A DNA stretch of 6,279 nt from Friedmanniella sp. (GTDB taxonomy: Bacteria > Actinomycetota > Actinomycetes > Propionibacteriales > Propionibacteriaceae): positions 1 through 6,279 of the forward strand of contig JAOPXW010000183.1 of NCBI GenBank assembly GCA_025964935.1. Direction: 5' to 3'. The notes beneath the pieces are model-generated. The model was not told where the DNA came from, made no database searches, and saw only the letters and a list, made by a program, of their open reading frames with translations. Of this stretch, positions 1 through 5,585 are shown piece by piece; the first letter of the stretch is position 1; every line of letters starts with the position of its first letter. The position numbers and the translations under genes are program-made.

Positions 1-518
1 GCGGCAGCGCGCTCGCCCCGGGCCGGCAGGCCGTCCGCGCCGGCCGGGCTCGGCTGCCCCCAGGTTCCCGAGGCGTCGACGACCGCGCGAGCCCACAGTC
101 GTGACTCGGCGTGGTCGGCGTCGCGGAGGTGGACGACGAAGGGCTGGTCCGCCCGCCCCGCCGAGACCAGCCGGTCCCGGCCCTGCCGGGCCACACCGGT
201 CACCGACACCCCGTACCGGACCCGGTCACCCAGGGCAGCGGCCAGCGGGGCCAGATACTGCGACACCCATTCGCCGCCGGTCGGGTAGTCCTCGCGGGGC
301 TGGGTCCAGCCGGTCGGGACCAGCAGTCGTGCCGCAGCCGCATCGACCAGCTCGGACCAGGGCGAGAACAGCCGTACGTGGGCCCAGCCGGTCACCGCGG
401 AGGCCGGGCCGGGACCGGCCTCCAGGACCAGCACGGTCGCGCCGCGCTCCACCAGGTGAGCCGCGGCCGCCAGGCCCTGCGGCCCCGCACCGATGACCAC
501 CACCGGAAGGTCGTCCAT
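1..518 (-). CDS. FAD/NAD(P)-binding flavoprotein, ArsO-like (partial, C-terminus off the left edge)
   Basis: The first 172 residues of a flavin-dependent oxidoreductase can be read leftwards from an ATG at 518-516; the frame stays open to the window edge. Near the N-terminus is a Rossmann dinucleotide motif GAGPQG (residues 10-15). An acidic residue, E33, ends the second strand (VLVLEAG), as expected for binding the FAD adenosine ribose. Further on is VVDASGTWG (146-154), the FAD-site ATG-like motif of these two-dinucleotide-fold enzymes. The segment GWAHVRLFSPW (44-54) matches my memory of flavoproteins that actinobacteria encode beside arsR, sometimes named ArsO or flavin monooxygenase. A good Shine-Dalgarno (GGAGG, 523-527) supports the start. 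The gene is divergent from arsR and shares its control region, so arsenic- or metal-linked induction is likely. The reaction is unknown: it may be an organoarsenical or thiol-related monooxygenase, or a general reductase. Family confidence is high; function is inferred. Confidence 0.85.
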   Translation of the reverse strand, partial: MDDLPVVVIGAGPQGLAAAAHLVERGATVLVLEAGPGPASAVTGWAHVRLFSPWSELVDAAAARLLVPTGWTQPREDYPTGGEWVSQYLAPLAAALGDRVRYGVSVTGVARQGRDRLVSAGRADQPFVVHLRDADHAESRLWARAVVDASGTWGQPSPAGADGLPARGERAA

Positions 519-522
519 CCGT

Positions 523-527
523 CCTCC
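523..527 (-). promoter_or_regulatory. Ribosome binding site of the flavoprotein gene
   Basis: On the minus strand GGAGG lies four bases before the ATG at 518-516. It decides the start of a gene whose end lies outside the window. Confidence 0.7.
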
Positions 528-531
528 AATC

Positions 532-554
532 CATCGATAATCCTCTATACGATG
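532..554. repeat. Inverted repeat CATCG-n13-CGATG in the leader of the flavoprotein gene
   Basis: CATCG (532-536) and CGATG (550-554) face each other across 13 bp. The site lies between the predicted -10 box of the leftward promoter and its ribosome binding site. A third CATCG occurs at 570-574. It may be an additional repressor half-site array for the ArsR-family protein. Five-base arms are short, so chance is possible. Confidence 0.35.
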
Positions 555-557
555 ACG

Positions 558-585
558 ACTCTAGCGTCCCATCGACGAATGTCAA
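558..585 (-). promoter_or_regulatory. Predicted promoter of the flavoprotein gene
   Basis: Read on the minus strand, a perfect -35 box TTGACA (585-580) is followed after 16 bp by TAGAGT (563-558), a TAnnnT-type -10 box. Transcription would start near 551 and give a leader of roughly 30 nt carrying the GGAGG site. The -35 box lies inside the inverted repeat at 579-597. Predicted from sequence only. Confidence 0.55.
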
Positions 586-600
586 TATGAGTGACATACT
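572..600 (+). promoter_or_regulatory. Predicted leaderless promoter of arsR
   Basis: TCGACG (572-577, four of six bases match TTGACA) and CATACT (595-600, four of six match TATAAT) are separated by 17 bp. The -10 box ends 6 bp before the ATG at 607, so transcription would begin at or next to the A of the start codon. No purine-rich ribosome binding site precedes this ATG. That agrees with a leaderless mRNA, which is common in actinobacteria. Confidence 0.5.
579..597. promoter_or_regulatory. Candidate ArsR operator: inverted repeat ATGTCA-n7-TGACAT
   Basis: Perfect 6-bp arms (579-584 and 592-597) flank an AT-rich 7-bp centre, and one more base pair on each side (578 excluded) also matches. 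The size and symmetry suit a winged-helix ArsR/SmtB dimer. The left arm contains most of the -35 box of the leftward flavoprotein promoter. The right arm reaches into the predicted -10 region of arsR. One bound dimer could therefore block both promoters. Binding is inferred from position. Confidence 0.6.
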
Positions 601-606
601 CGGGTT

Positions 607-960
607 ATGCCCGCCGTGACGCTGCCCCTGGTCGACGCCGACCTGGCGGGGTGCTGCTCGCCGGCCGGCGCGGGGGTGCTGGACGACGCGGCGGCCGAGC
701 GGCTGGCGCGGGTGTTCAAGGCCCTCGGTGACCCGACCCGGGTCAAGCTGGTGTCGCTGATCGCCGCTGCCGGTGACGAGGGAGCCTGCGTCTGCGACCT
801 GGTCGAGCCGGTCCGGCTGTCCCAGCCGACCGTCTCGCACCACCTGCGCCAGCTCGTCGACGCCGGACTCCTCACCCGCGAGCAGCGCGGCCGGTGGGCC
901 TACCACCGACTGGTCGACGGTGCGCTCGAGGCGGTCGCGAAGACGCTGGTGCCGGCCTGA
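607..960 (+). CDS. arsR: ArsR/SmtB-family metal(loid)-responsive repressor
   Basis: This 117-residue protein has the usual length and winged-helix fold of the family. A dimer helix with FKALGDPTRVKLVSLI (37-52) leads into the sensing helix GACVCDLVEP (59-68). The recognition helix is LSQPTVSHHLRQLVDAGLL (71-89), and the wing is REQRGRWAYHRL (91-102). Family knowledge: cysteines in the CVCDL motif (here C61 and C63) bind As(III), Sb(III) or Cd/Pb, and ligand binding releases the repressor from DNA. An extra Cys-Cys pair at 16-17 recalls the Corynebacterium ArsR and staphylococcal CadC layouts, where N-terminal cysteines from one subunit complete the site. It probably represses itself and the divergent flavoprotein gene through the repeat at 579-597. 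The inducer (arsenite rather than cadmium or lead) is inferred from the neighbour and is not certain. Confidence 0.93.
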   Translation: MPAVTLPLVDADLAGCCSPAGAGVLDDAAAERLARVFKALGDPTRVKLVSLIAAAGDEGACVCDLVEPVRLSQPTVSHHLRQLVDAGLLTREQRGRWAYHRLVDGALEAVAKTLVPA

Positions 961-981
961 CCGGCGCCTGACCCGCAGCTC

Positions 982-1016
982 GGCGGGCCGCGGCACGGCG
1001 TGGCGCCCGGCCCGCC
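982..1016 (+). terminator. GC-rich hairpin after arsR, candidate terminator
   Basis: GGCGGGCCG (982-990) pairs perfectly with CGGCCCGCC (1008-1016) across a 17-nt loop, 21 bp after the arsR stop codon. No T-tract follows, which is usual for actinobacterial terminators of this kind. It would separate arsR from the downstream secreted enzyme gene. Confidence 0.5.
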
Positions 1017-1048
1017 CCGCCAACTGTTCACGCAGGTCATGCCGCCCC

Positions 1049-1080
1049 GTCGGCTGACCGGCTGCGGCCGGTAACCCGAC
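1049..1080. repeat. 32-nt imperfect palindrome upstream of the secreted phytase-like/GDPD gene
   Basis: GTCGG (1049-1053) and ACCGGC (1057-1062) are mirrored by GCCGGT (1067-1072) and CCGAC (1076-1080) around a TGCG centre. Twelve of the 14 possible pairs match. It ends 61 bp before the GTG start at 1142. It could be an operator, a second transcription stop after arsR, or a leader hairpin of the next gene. No convincing -35/-10 pair was found in 1017-1141 to choose between these. Confidence 0.4.
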
Positions 1081-1131
1081 CCCCCTTGAGTGGGCTCGCC
1101 GGCGGCCAACCCCTGGGCCGCCCCCAACGAC

Positions 1132-1136
1132 GGGGA
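1132..1136 (+). promoter_or_regulatory. Ribosome binding site for the GTG start at 1142
   Basis: GGGGA lies five bases before the GTG at 1142. This start also places a complete Sec signal peptide at the N-terminus, which supports choosing it. Confidence 0.5.
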
Positions 1137-1141
1137 CCCAC

Positions 1142-3442
1142 GTGAGACCACCCATCCAGTCGCTCCGACGCAGCATCACCCCCCTCCTGGTCGCCGCCCT
1201 CACCGGGGCCGCCCTGGTCGCCGGGCCGGTCGCACCGGCGGCCGCCGCGCCGACCCCGGCCGAGTCGTCCACCAGCACCGGCGCCAGGTCGACCACCGCC
1301 CGCCAGGTCGACGAGATCGTCACCACGCCCCGGCTCGTGGCCCGGGCCGCGCTCTCGGCCGACTACCTGGCTCCCGGCCCTCAGTCGGGTCGGCTGGCCA
1401 CCCCCGCGAACGGGCGGCGGGGTCCCTTCGCCGGGCAAGTCATTCCCGGCTTCTCCGCGGCGGTCGACAACGGCGACGGCACCTTCTGGGCCCAGCCGGA
1501 CAACGGGTTCGGCGCCAAGGGCAACTCGGCCGACTTCCTGCTGCGGCTCTACCTCGTCCGACCGCACTGGGCGCGCGCGGGCGGCGGGTCCGGTCAGGTG
1601 CAGATCCTCCGTTACATCACCCTGTCCGACCCGGACCACCTGATCGGGTTCGACATCGTCCACCAGAAGACCCCGCGCCGCCTGCTGACCGGGGACGACT
1701 TCGACATCGAGTCGCTGCAGCGCGGGGCGGACGGCACCCTGTGGATCGGGGAGGAGTTCGGCCCCTACCTGCTGCACGTCGACCCGCGCGGACGGCTGCT
1801 GCAGGCGCCCGTCCCCTTCCCGCTCGGCGGCTCACCGCAGAACCCCGAGCTCAACGGGGCGGCACCCGTGACCCGGCAGAGCGGTGGCTTCGAGGCCCTG
1901 GCCGCCTCGGCGAGCCGGCGCTACCTCTACCCGATCGTGGAGAAGAGCCTGGTCGGTGAGTCCGACCCGCGCCGCCGGGTGATCTCGGAGTTCGACACCC
2001 GGACGGGCCGCTACACCGCCCGCACCTGGAGCTACCACGTCGACACCGACGCCAACCTGGTCGCCGACGCGCAGATCGTCCGTGGCGACCTGCTCATCCT
2101 GGAGCGGGACGACTTCGACGGCGACCGGGCCGTGACCAAGCGGATCTACCGCACCCGGCTGGGCCGGACGGACCGCGACGGCACCCTGACCAAGACCCTG
2201 GTCGTCGACCTGCTCCAGCTGGACAACCCGGCCCACCTCGGGGCGGGCGGGGGCTGGGGGACCGGCGACCCGTACTCCTTCGGCTACCAGTCCGTCGAGA
2301 CGATGGTGCCGCTGGCCGACGGCCGCCTGATGATCGCCAACGACAACAACTACCCCGGCAACTCGGCCCGCCGACCGGGCACGCCGGACGACACCGAGAT
2401 GGTCATCATCGACCCGGCGGCCCGGACCCGGGTGCCGGCCCACGAGGAGACGATCATCGGCCACCGCGGGGCCAGTGGGTACCGCCCCGAGCACACCCTG
2501 GCCTCGTACGAGCTCGCCATCCGGCAGTGCGCCGACGTGATCGAACCGGACGTCGTCTCGACCAAGGACGGCCAGCTGGTCGCGCGGCACGAGAACGACA
2601 TCAGCGGCACCACCGACGTCGCCGACCACCCGGAGTTCGCCGGCCGGAAGACGACCAGGTCCGTCGACGGCACCGCCATCACCGGCTGGTTCACCGAGGA
2701 CTTCACCCTCGCCGAGCTGCGGACCCTGCGGGCCCGGGAGCGGCTGCCCCAGGTGCGGCCGGCCAACACCGCGTACGACGGCCTCTACCCGATCCCCACC
2801 CTCGCTGAGGTCCTCGACCTGGCCCGGCACTCGGTCACCTGCACCGGCCACCAGGTCGGGGTCGCTCCCGAGACGAAGCACCCGACCTACTTCGCCGGCA
2901 TCGGCCTGGCCTTGGAGCAGCCCCTGGTCGAGGCGCTGGAGCGGGCCGGACTCAACCGCAGGAAGGCCCCGGTCTACGTCCAGAGCTTCGAGGTCGGCAA
3001 CCTGCAGCAGCTCCACCGCCTGACCAGGGTCCGGCTGGTGCAGAACATCGACTGCTCGGGGGCGCCGTACGACCTGAAGGCCGCCGGCGACCCGCGGACG
3101 TACGCCGACCTGGCCTCCCCGGCCGGGCTGGTCCAGGTGGCCCGGTACGCCGACGTCGCCTCCTTCTGTAAGGACGTGATGATCCCGCGCGACCCGGACG
3201 GCACCCTGGCCGAGCCCAGCGGGGCGATCGCCGGCGCCCACCGGGCCGGCCTGGAGGTGGTGGGCTGGACCTTCCGGCGCGAGAACCGCTTCCTGCCCGC
3301 GGAGTACCGCCGGGGCGAGGACCCCAACGCCGTGGGCGACCTGACCGGGGAGATCCGGACCTTCCTGGCCGCCGGAATGGACGGCTTGTTCACCGACAAC
3401 CCCGACCTCGGGTTCGCGGCCGTGAACGGCGGAGCGTCCTGA
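1142..3442 (+). CDS. Secreted two-domain protein: phytase-like esterase domain fused to glycerophosphodiester phosphodiesterase
   Basis: The 766-residue product begins with a Sec-type signal peptide: basic residues at R9-R10, a hydrophobic run at 12-31, and likely cleavage near AAA-P at 34-37. There is no lipobox. Residues about 50-430 form a phytase-like (PF13449-type) domain, shown by DNGFG (120-124), WIGEEFGPY (201-209) and NDNNYPGN (400-407). Residues about 438-760 form a GDPD TIM barrel. It opens with HRGASGYRPEHT (441-452), then IEPDVV (467-472) and RHEND (482-486). Expected catalytic residues H441, E468, D470 and H483 are all present, with the two histidines 42 residues apart as in GlpQ. 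The domain ends with WTFR and GLFTDNPD. GDPDs hydrolyse glycerophosphodiesters to sn-glycerol 3-phosphate and an alcohol. The activity of the phytase-like half is uncertain, since this family is named for esterase-like activity. A phosphate or carbon scavenging role outside the membrane is inferred. The gene appears monocistronic. Confidence 0.9.
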   Translation: MRPPIQSLRRSITPLLVAALTGAALVAGPVAPAAAAPTPAESSTSTGARSTTARQVDEIVTTPRLVARAALSADYLAPGPQSGRLATPANGRRGPFAGQVIPGFSAAVDNGDGTFWAQPDNGFGAKGNSADFLLRLYLVRPHWARAGGGSGQVQILRYITLSDPDHLIGFDIVHQKTPRRLLTGDDFDIESLQRGADGTLWIGEEFGPYLLHVDPRGRLLQAPVPFPLGGSPQNPELNGAAPVTRQSGGFEALAASASRRYLYPIVEKSLVGESDPRRRVISEFDTRTGRYTARTWSYHVDTDANLVADAQIVRGDLLILERDDFDGDRAVTKRIYRTRLGRTDRDGTLTKTLVVDLLQLDNPAHLGAGGGWGTGDPYSFGYQSVETMVPLADGRLMIANDNNYPGNSARRPGTPDDTEMVIIDPAARTRVPAHEETIIGHRGASGYRPEHTLASYELAIRQCADVIEPDVVSTKDGQLVARHENDISGTTDVADHPEFAGRKTTRSVDGTAITGWFTEDFTLAELRTLRARERLPQVRPANTAYDGLYPIPTLAEVLDLARHSVTCTGHQVGVAPETKHPTYFAGIGLALEQPLVEALERAGLNRRKAPVYVQSFEVGNLQQLHRLTRVRLVQNIDCSGAPYDLKAAGDPRTYADLASPAGLVQVARYADVASFCKDVMIPRDPDGTLAEPSGAIAGAHRAGLEVVGWTFRRENRFLPAEYRRGEDPNAVGDLTGEIRTFLAAGMDGLFTDNPDLGFAAVNGGAS

Positions 3443-3464
3443 GCCGCTGAGGAGTAGACCTCGG

Positions 3465-3495
3465 GGGGTCCGGGCGGTTGATCCGCCCGGGCCCC
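3465..3495 (+). terminator. Strong stem-loop terminator after the phytase-like/GDPD gene
   Basis: Thirteen pairs join 3465-3477 to 3483-3495, with one G-T wobble (3469/3491) and a 5-nt loop TTGAT. The hairpin starts 22 bp after the TGA at 3440-3442 and is followed only by TT. The 3' arm also overlaps a shorter alternative stem: 3490-3496 can pair with 3513-3519. It separates this transcript from the molybdate operon. Confidence 0.7.
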
Positions 3496-3545
3496 TTCGG
3501 CAACCGCGCCTGAGGGGCCGTGCGAACCAGCCACCGCTGATGCCC

Positions 3546-3565
3546 GCATAGAGTGTGGTCTATGC
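3546..3565. promoter_or_regulatory. Palindromic operator over the -10 box and start codon of the HTH-TOBE regulator
   Basis: GCATAGA (3546-3552) and TCTATGC (3559-3565) are perfect 7-bp arms around GTGTGG. The left arm and centre contain TAGAGT (3549-3554), a TAnnnT -10 box placed 7 bp before the ATG at 3562; the right arm contains that ATG. No good -35 match is seen upstream. Binding here would block transcription of the whole mod operon. The likely binder is the regulator encoded directly downstream, an inference from position. Confidence 0.6.
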
Positions 3566-3966
3566 CGAAAATACGGATCCGCGACGCTGCGGCCTTCCTG
3601 AGCGTCAGCGACGACACCGTGCGTCGGTGGATCGACTCCGGACTGCTCCCCTCCGAGGTGGACGGCAGCAACCGGAAGGTGATCGACGGGTACGCCCTGG
3701 CCCTGTTCGCCCGGGACAACGCCAGCCCGATGGAGGACCCGCTCCAGGTCGGGCGGTCCGCCCGGAACCGCTTCGTCGGTCTGGTCATCAACATCACCGT
3801 GGACACCGTGATGGCCCAGGTCGAGCTGCAGTGCGGCCCCTACCGGGTGGTGTCGCTGATGAGCAGTGAGGCGGTCGCAGAACTGGGCCTGGAGCTCGGC
3901 TCCGTCGCCGTCGCCATCGTCAAGTCGACCCACGTGATGGTCGAGACCCCGCAGGGCCTGTCCTGA
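3562..3966 (+). CDS. Molybdate-responsive regulator: excisionase/MerR-type HTH plus TOBE domain
   Basis: The 134-residue product has two parts. Residues 4-53 are a DNA-binding helix-turn-helix of the excisionase/MerR type: RIRDAAAFLSVSDDTVRRWID, continued by a short wing SNRKVIDGYAL. Residues 67-130 are a single TOBE/Mop-like domain: SARNRFVGLV (66-75), AQVEL, VSLMSSEAV, and VKSTHVMVE (120-128). TOBE domains of this type bind molybdate or tungstate oxyanions. The protein thus looks like a compact stand-in for ModE, which uses a different winged HTH and two TOBE units. It heads the mod genes, 37 bp before modA. ATG 3562 is preferred over an in-frame GTG at 3553. The ATG gives the usual MPKIRIRDAA start and sits 7 bp after a -10 box with no clear Shine-Dalgarno, suggesting a leaderless mRNA. 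Repression when molybdate is plentiful is the expected mode but is not proven. Confidence 0.88.
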   Translation: MPKIRIRDAAAFLSVSDDTVRRWIDSGLLPSEVDGSNRKVIDGYALALFARDNASPMEDPLQVGRSARNRFVGLVINITVDTVMAQVELQCGPYRVVSLMSSEAVAELGLELGSVAVAIVKSTHVMVETPQGLS

Positions 3967-3993
3967 GGCCACCTCCCCCACCCCCACCACGCT

Positions 3994-3998
3994 GAGGA
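3994..3998 (+). promoter_or_regulatory. Ribosome binding site of modA
   Basis: GAGGA lies five bases before the ATG at 4004, in the 37-bp gap between the regulator and modA. The gap shows no terminator or promoter, which supports cotranscription. Confidence 0.6.
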
Positions 3999-4003
3999 CC
4001 GCC

Positions 4004-4795
4004 ATGACCCGTCGACGGCCGCGACCTGGCCACCCCCGTACGGGAGCCCTGCTCCCCGCCCTGTTCGCCGTGATCCTCCTGGCGGCCCTGACCGGCTGCT
4101 CCGGCACGACCGCCGCCGCAGCACCGACCACGCTGACGGTCTTCGCGGCCGCCTCGCTGAAGCAGACGTTCACGACCCTGGGCCAGCGGTTCGAGGCCGG
4201 GCACCCCGGCATCCGGGTGCGGCTGAGCTTCGCCGGCTCGGCCGACCTGGCCAGCCAGCTCGACCAGGGGGCGCCCGCCGACGTCTTCGCCTCGGCCGAC
4301 ACCAAGAACATGGACAAGGCCGTGGCCGCCAAGCGGGTGCAGCGCTCGGCGGTCTTCGCGTCCAACACCCTCCAGATCGCGGTCCCACCCGGCAACCCGG
4401 CCCACGTCCGCACCCTCGCGGACCTGACGCGACCGGAAGTCCGCCTGGTCATCTGCGCGCCCGCCGCGCCGTGCGGTGCGGCGACGCAGCAGGTGGCCGC
4501 GGCCGCCCACCTGAGCTTCACGGCGGTGAGCGAGGAGTCCAGCGTCACCGACGTGCTCGGCAAGGTCGAGAACGGGGAGGCCGACGCGGGCCTGGTCTAC
4601 GTGACCGACGTCAGGCAGGCCGCCGGGAAGGTCACCGGGGTCACCTTCCCGGAGGCGTCGGGGGTCGTCAACCGCTATCCGATCGCCGCCCTGACTGACG
4701 CCGCCCAGCCGGTGCTCGCCCAGCAGTTCGTCGACCTGGTGCTGGGTGCCGAGGGACAGAAGGTTCTCGCCGGTGCCGGCTTCGCGAAGCCCTGA
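4004..4795 (+). CDS. modA: Molybdate ABC transporter substrate-binding lipoprotein ModA
   Basis: The 263-residue precursor has a basic N-region ([10 protein letters not shown]), a hydrophobic stretch at 16-29 and the lipobox LTGC. Cys32 should therefore be lipidated and anchor the protein outside the membrane. The mature part is a type II periplasmic-binding fold. [12 protein letters not shown] (45-56) and [11 protein letters not shown] (76-86) carry the serines S51 and S79, expected oxyanion contacts. [11 protein letters not shown] (89-99) is a family signature, and GLVYVTD (196-202) includes Y199, which corresponds to the tyrosine contact of E. coli ModA. CAPAAPCG (151-158) has a Cys pair seen in actinobacterial ModA proteins; a disulfide is possible. 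It captures molybdate (and usually tungstate) and delivers it to ModB. Length is normal and nothing is missing. The end overlaps the start of modB. Confidence 0.95.
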   Translation: MTRRRPRPGHPRTGALLPALFAVILLAALTGCSGTTAAAAPTTLTVFAAASLKQTFTTLGQRFEAGHPGIRVRLSFAGSADLASQLDQGAPADVFASADTKNMDKAVAAKRVQRSAVFASNTLQIAVPPGNPAHVRTLADLTRPEVRLVICAPAAPCGAATQQVAAAAHLSFTAVSEESSVTDVLGKVENGEADAGLVYVTDVRQAAGKVTGVTFPEASGVVNRYPIAALTDAAQPVLAQQFVDLVLGAEGQKVLAGAGFAKP

Positions 4796-5585
4796 GGGCC
4801 CCGGCGGGTTTCGCTCAGCGCTGCCGCGCTGGGTGCTGGTCCCGGCCGCCCTCGGGTGTCTCTTCCTGCTGCTGCCGCTCCTGGCGATGGGCAGTCGCGT
4901 CCCGTGGCCGCGGTTCCCCGCGCTCGTCACCTCGGACTCCTCCCGGGCGGCCCTGCTGCTCAGCCTGCAGACCTCGCTGGCCTCGACGGTGGTCTGCCTC
5001 CTGGTCGGTGTGCCGGTCGCGCTCGTGCTGGCGCGCACCAGCTTCGCCGGTCAGCGGCTGCTCCGCGTCCTGGTCCTGGTCCCGCTGGTGCTGCCGCCGG
5101 TGGTGGGCGGCCTCGCGCTGCTCTACACCTTCGGGCGTCGGGGCCTGCTCGGGCACACCCTCGAGCTGCTCGGCGTGCAGATCGCCTTCTCGACCGTGGC
5201 CGTGGTGATGGCGCAGTCCTTCGTCGCCCTGCCGTTCCTCATCACCAGCCTGGAGGGGACGCTGCGCTCGGTCGGGGGACGTCTGGAGGTGGTGGCCGCG
5301 ACCCTGGGGGCGCGCCCCACCACGACGCTGCTCCGGGTCACCCTCCCGGTGGTGATGCCCGGACTGCTGTCCGGTACCGTCCTGGCCTTCGCCCGCTCCC
5401 TGGGGGAGTTCGGTGCCACCCTGACCTTCGCCGGGAGCCTGCAGGGGGTGACCCGGACCCTGCCGCTGGAGATCTACCTGCAGCGCGAGACCGACCCGGA
5501 CGAGGCGGTGGCCATGTCCTTCGTCCTGATCCTGATCGCGGTCGTGGTGATCGGGATCGCCCAGCGGACGCGGACCCGGCCATGA
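4773..5585 (+). CDS. modB: Molybdate ABC transporter permease ModB
   Basis: This integral membrane permease has hydrophobic segments beginning [19 protein letters not shown]. Others centre on [56 protein letters not shown], the [12 protein letters not shown] region, and a last helix [15 protein letters not shown]. The EAA loop that docks on the ATPase is [11 protein letters not shown] followed by [13 protein letters not shown]. The ModB/CysU-type signature [14 protein letters not shown] follows it. The start is uncertain. GTG 4773 has AGAAGG nine bases upstream and gives 270 residues. GTG 4746 would give 279 residues but has no ribosome binding site. GTG 4833 would cut into the first helix. 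With 4773 the gene overlaps modA by 23 bp, indicating translational coupling. The stop is in the ATGA shared with modC. The protein forms the channel for molybdate with the ATPase encoded next. Confidence 0.93.
   Translation: MPASRSPEGPGGFRSALPRWVLVPAALGCLFLLLPLLAMGSRVPWPRFPALVTSDSSRAALLLSLQTSLASTVVCLLVGVPVALVLARTSFAGQRLLRVLVLVPLVLPPVVGGLALLYTFGRRGLLGHTLELLGVQIAFSTVAVVMAQSFVALPFLITSLEGTLRSVGGRLEVVAATLGARPTTTLLRVTLPVVMPGLLSGTVLAFARSLGEFGATLTFAGSLQGVTRTLPLEIYLQRETDPDEAVAMSFVLILIAVVVIGIAQRTRTRP

Noticed and set aside
951..965. Small hairpin GCCGG/CCGGC overlapping the arsR stop codon
   Set aside because: A 5-bp stem of pure G/C is expected often in this base composition, and the stronger hairpin at 982-1016 is a better terminator.
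226..1326. 366-codon minus-strand open frame crossing arsR and the divergent promoter region
   Set aside because: It runs antisense to the well-supported arsR and in another frame across the flavoprotein gene. Composition is Arg/Gly-rich and motif-free.
1832..3241. Very long open frame on the minus strand opposite the phytase-like/GDPD gene
   Set aside because: Its translation is low-complexity Gly/Val/Arg/Asp sequence with no domain. It is the antisense shadow of a gene with clear motifs and a signal peptide.
3496..3561. Molybdenum cofactor riboswitch in front of the mod operon
   Set aside because: Only about 65 bases lie between the terminator and the start codon, and the promoter appears to sit directly before the ATG. 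This leaves no leader for such an RNA.
3553..3561. GTG at 3553 as start of the HTH-TOBE regulator
   Set aside because: It would add only MWS before the family-like MPKIRIRD start. It lies on the predicted -10/operator and has no ribosome binding site.
2974..4563. 529-codon minus-strand open frame across the terminator, regulator and modA
   Set aside because: It crosses a strong terminator and three genes on the other strand. No family features are seen; this is typical of GC-rich antisense frames.
3920..5038. 372-codon minus-strand open frame opposite modA and modB
   Set aside because: It is antisense to two unambiguous transport genes and has repetitive Gly/Arg/Asp composition.
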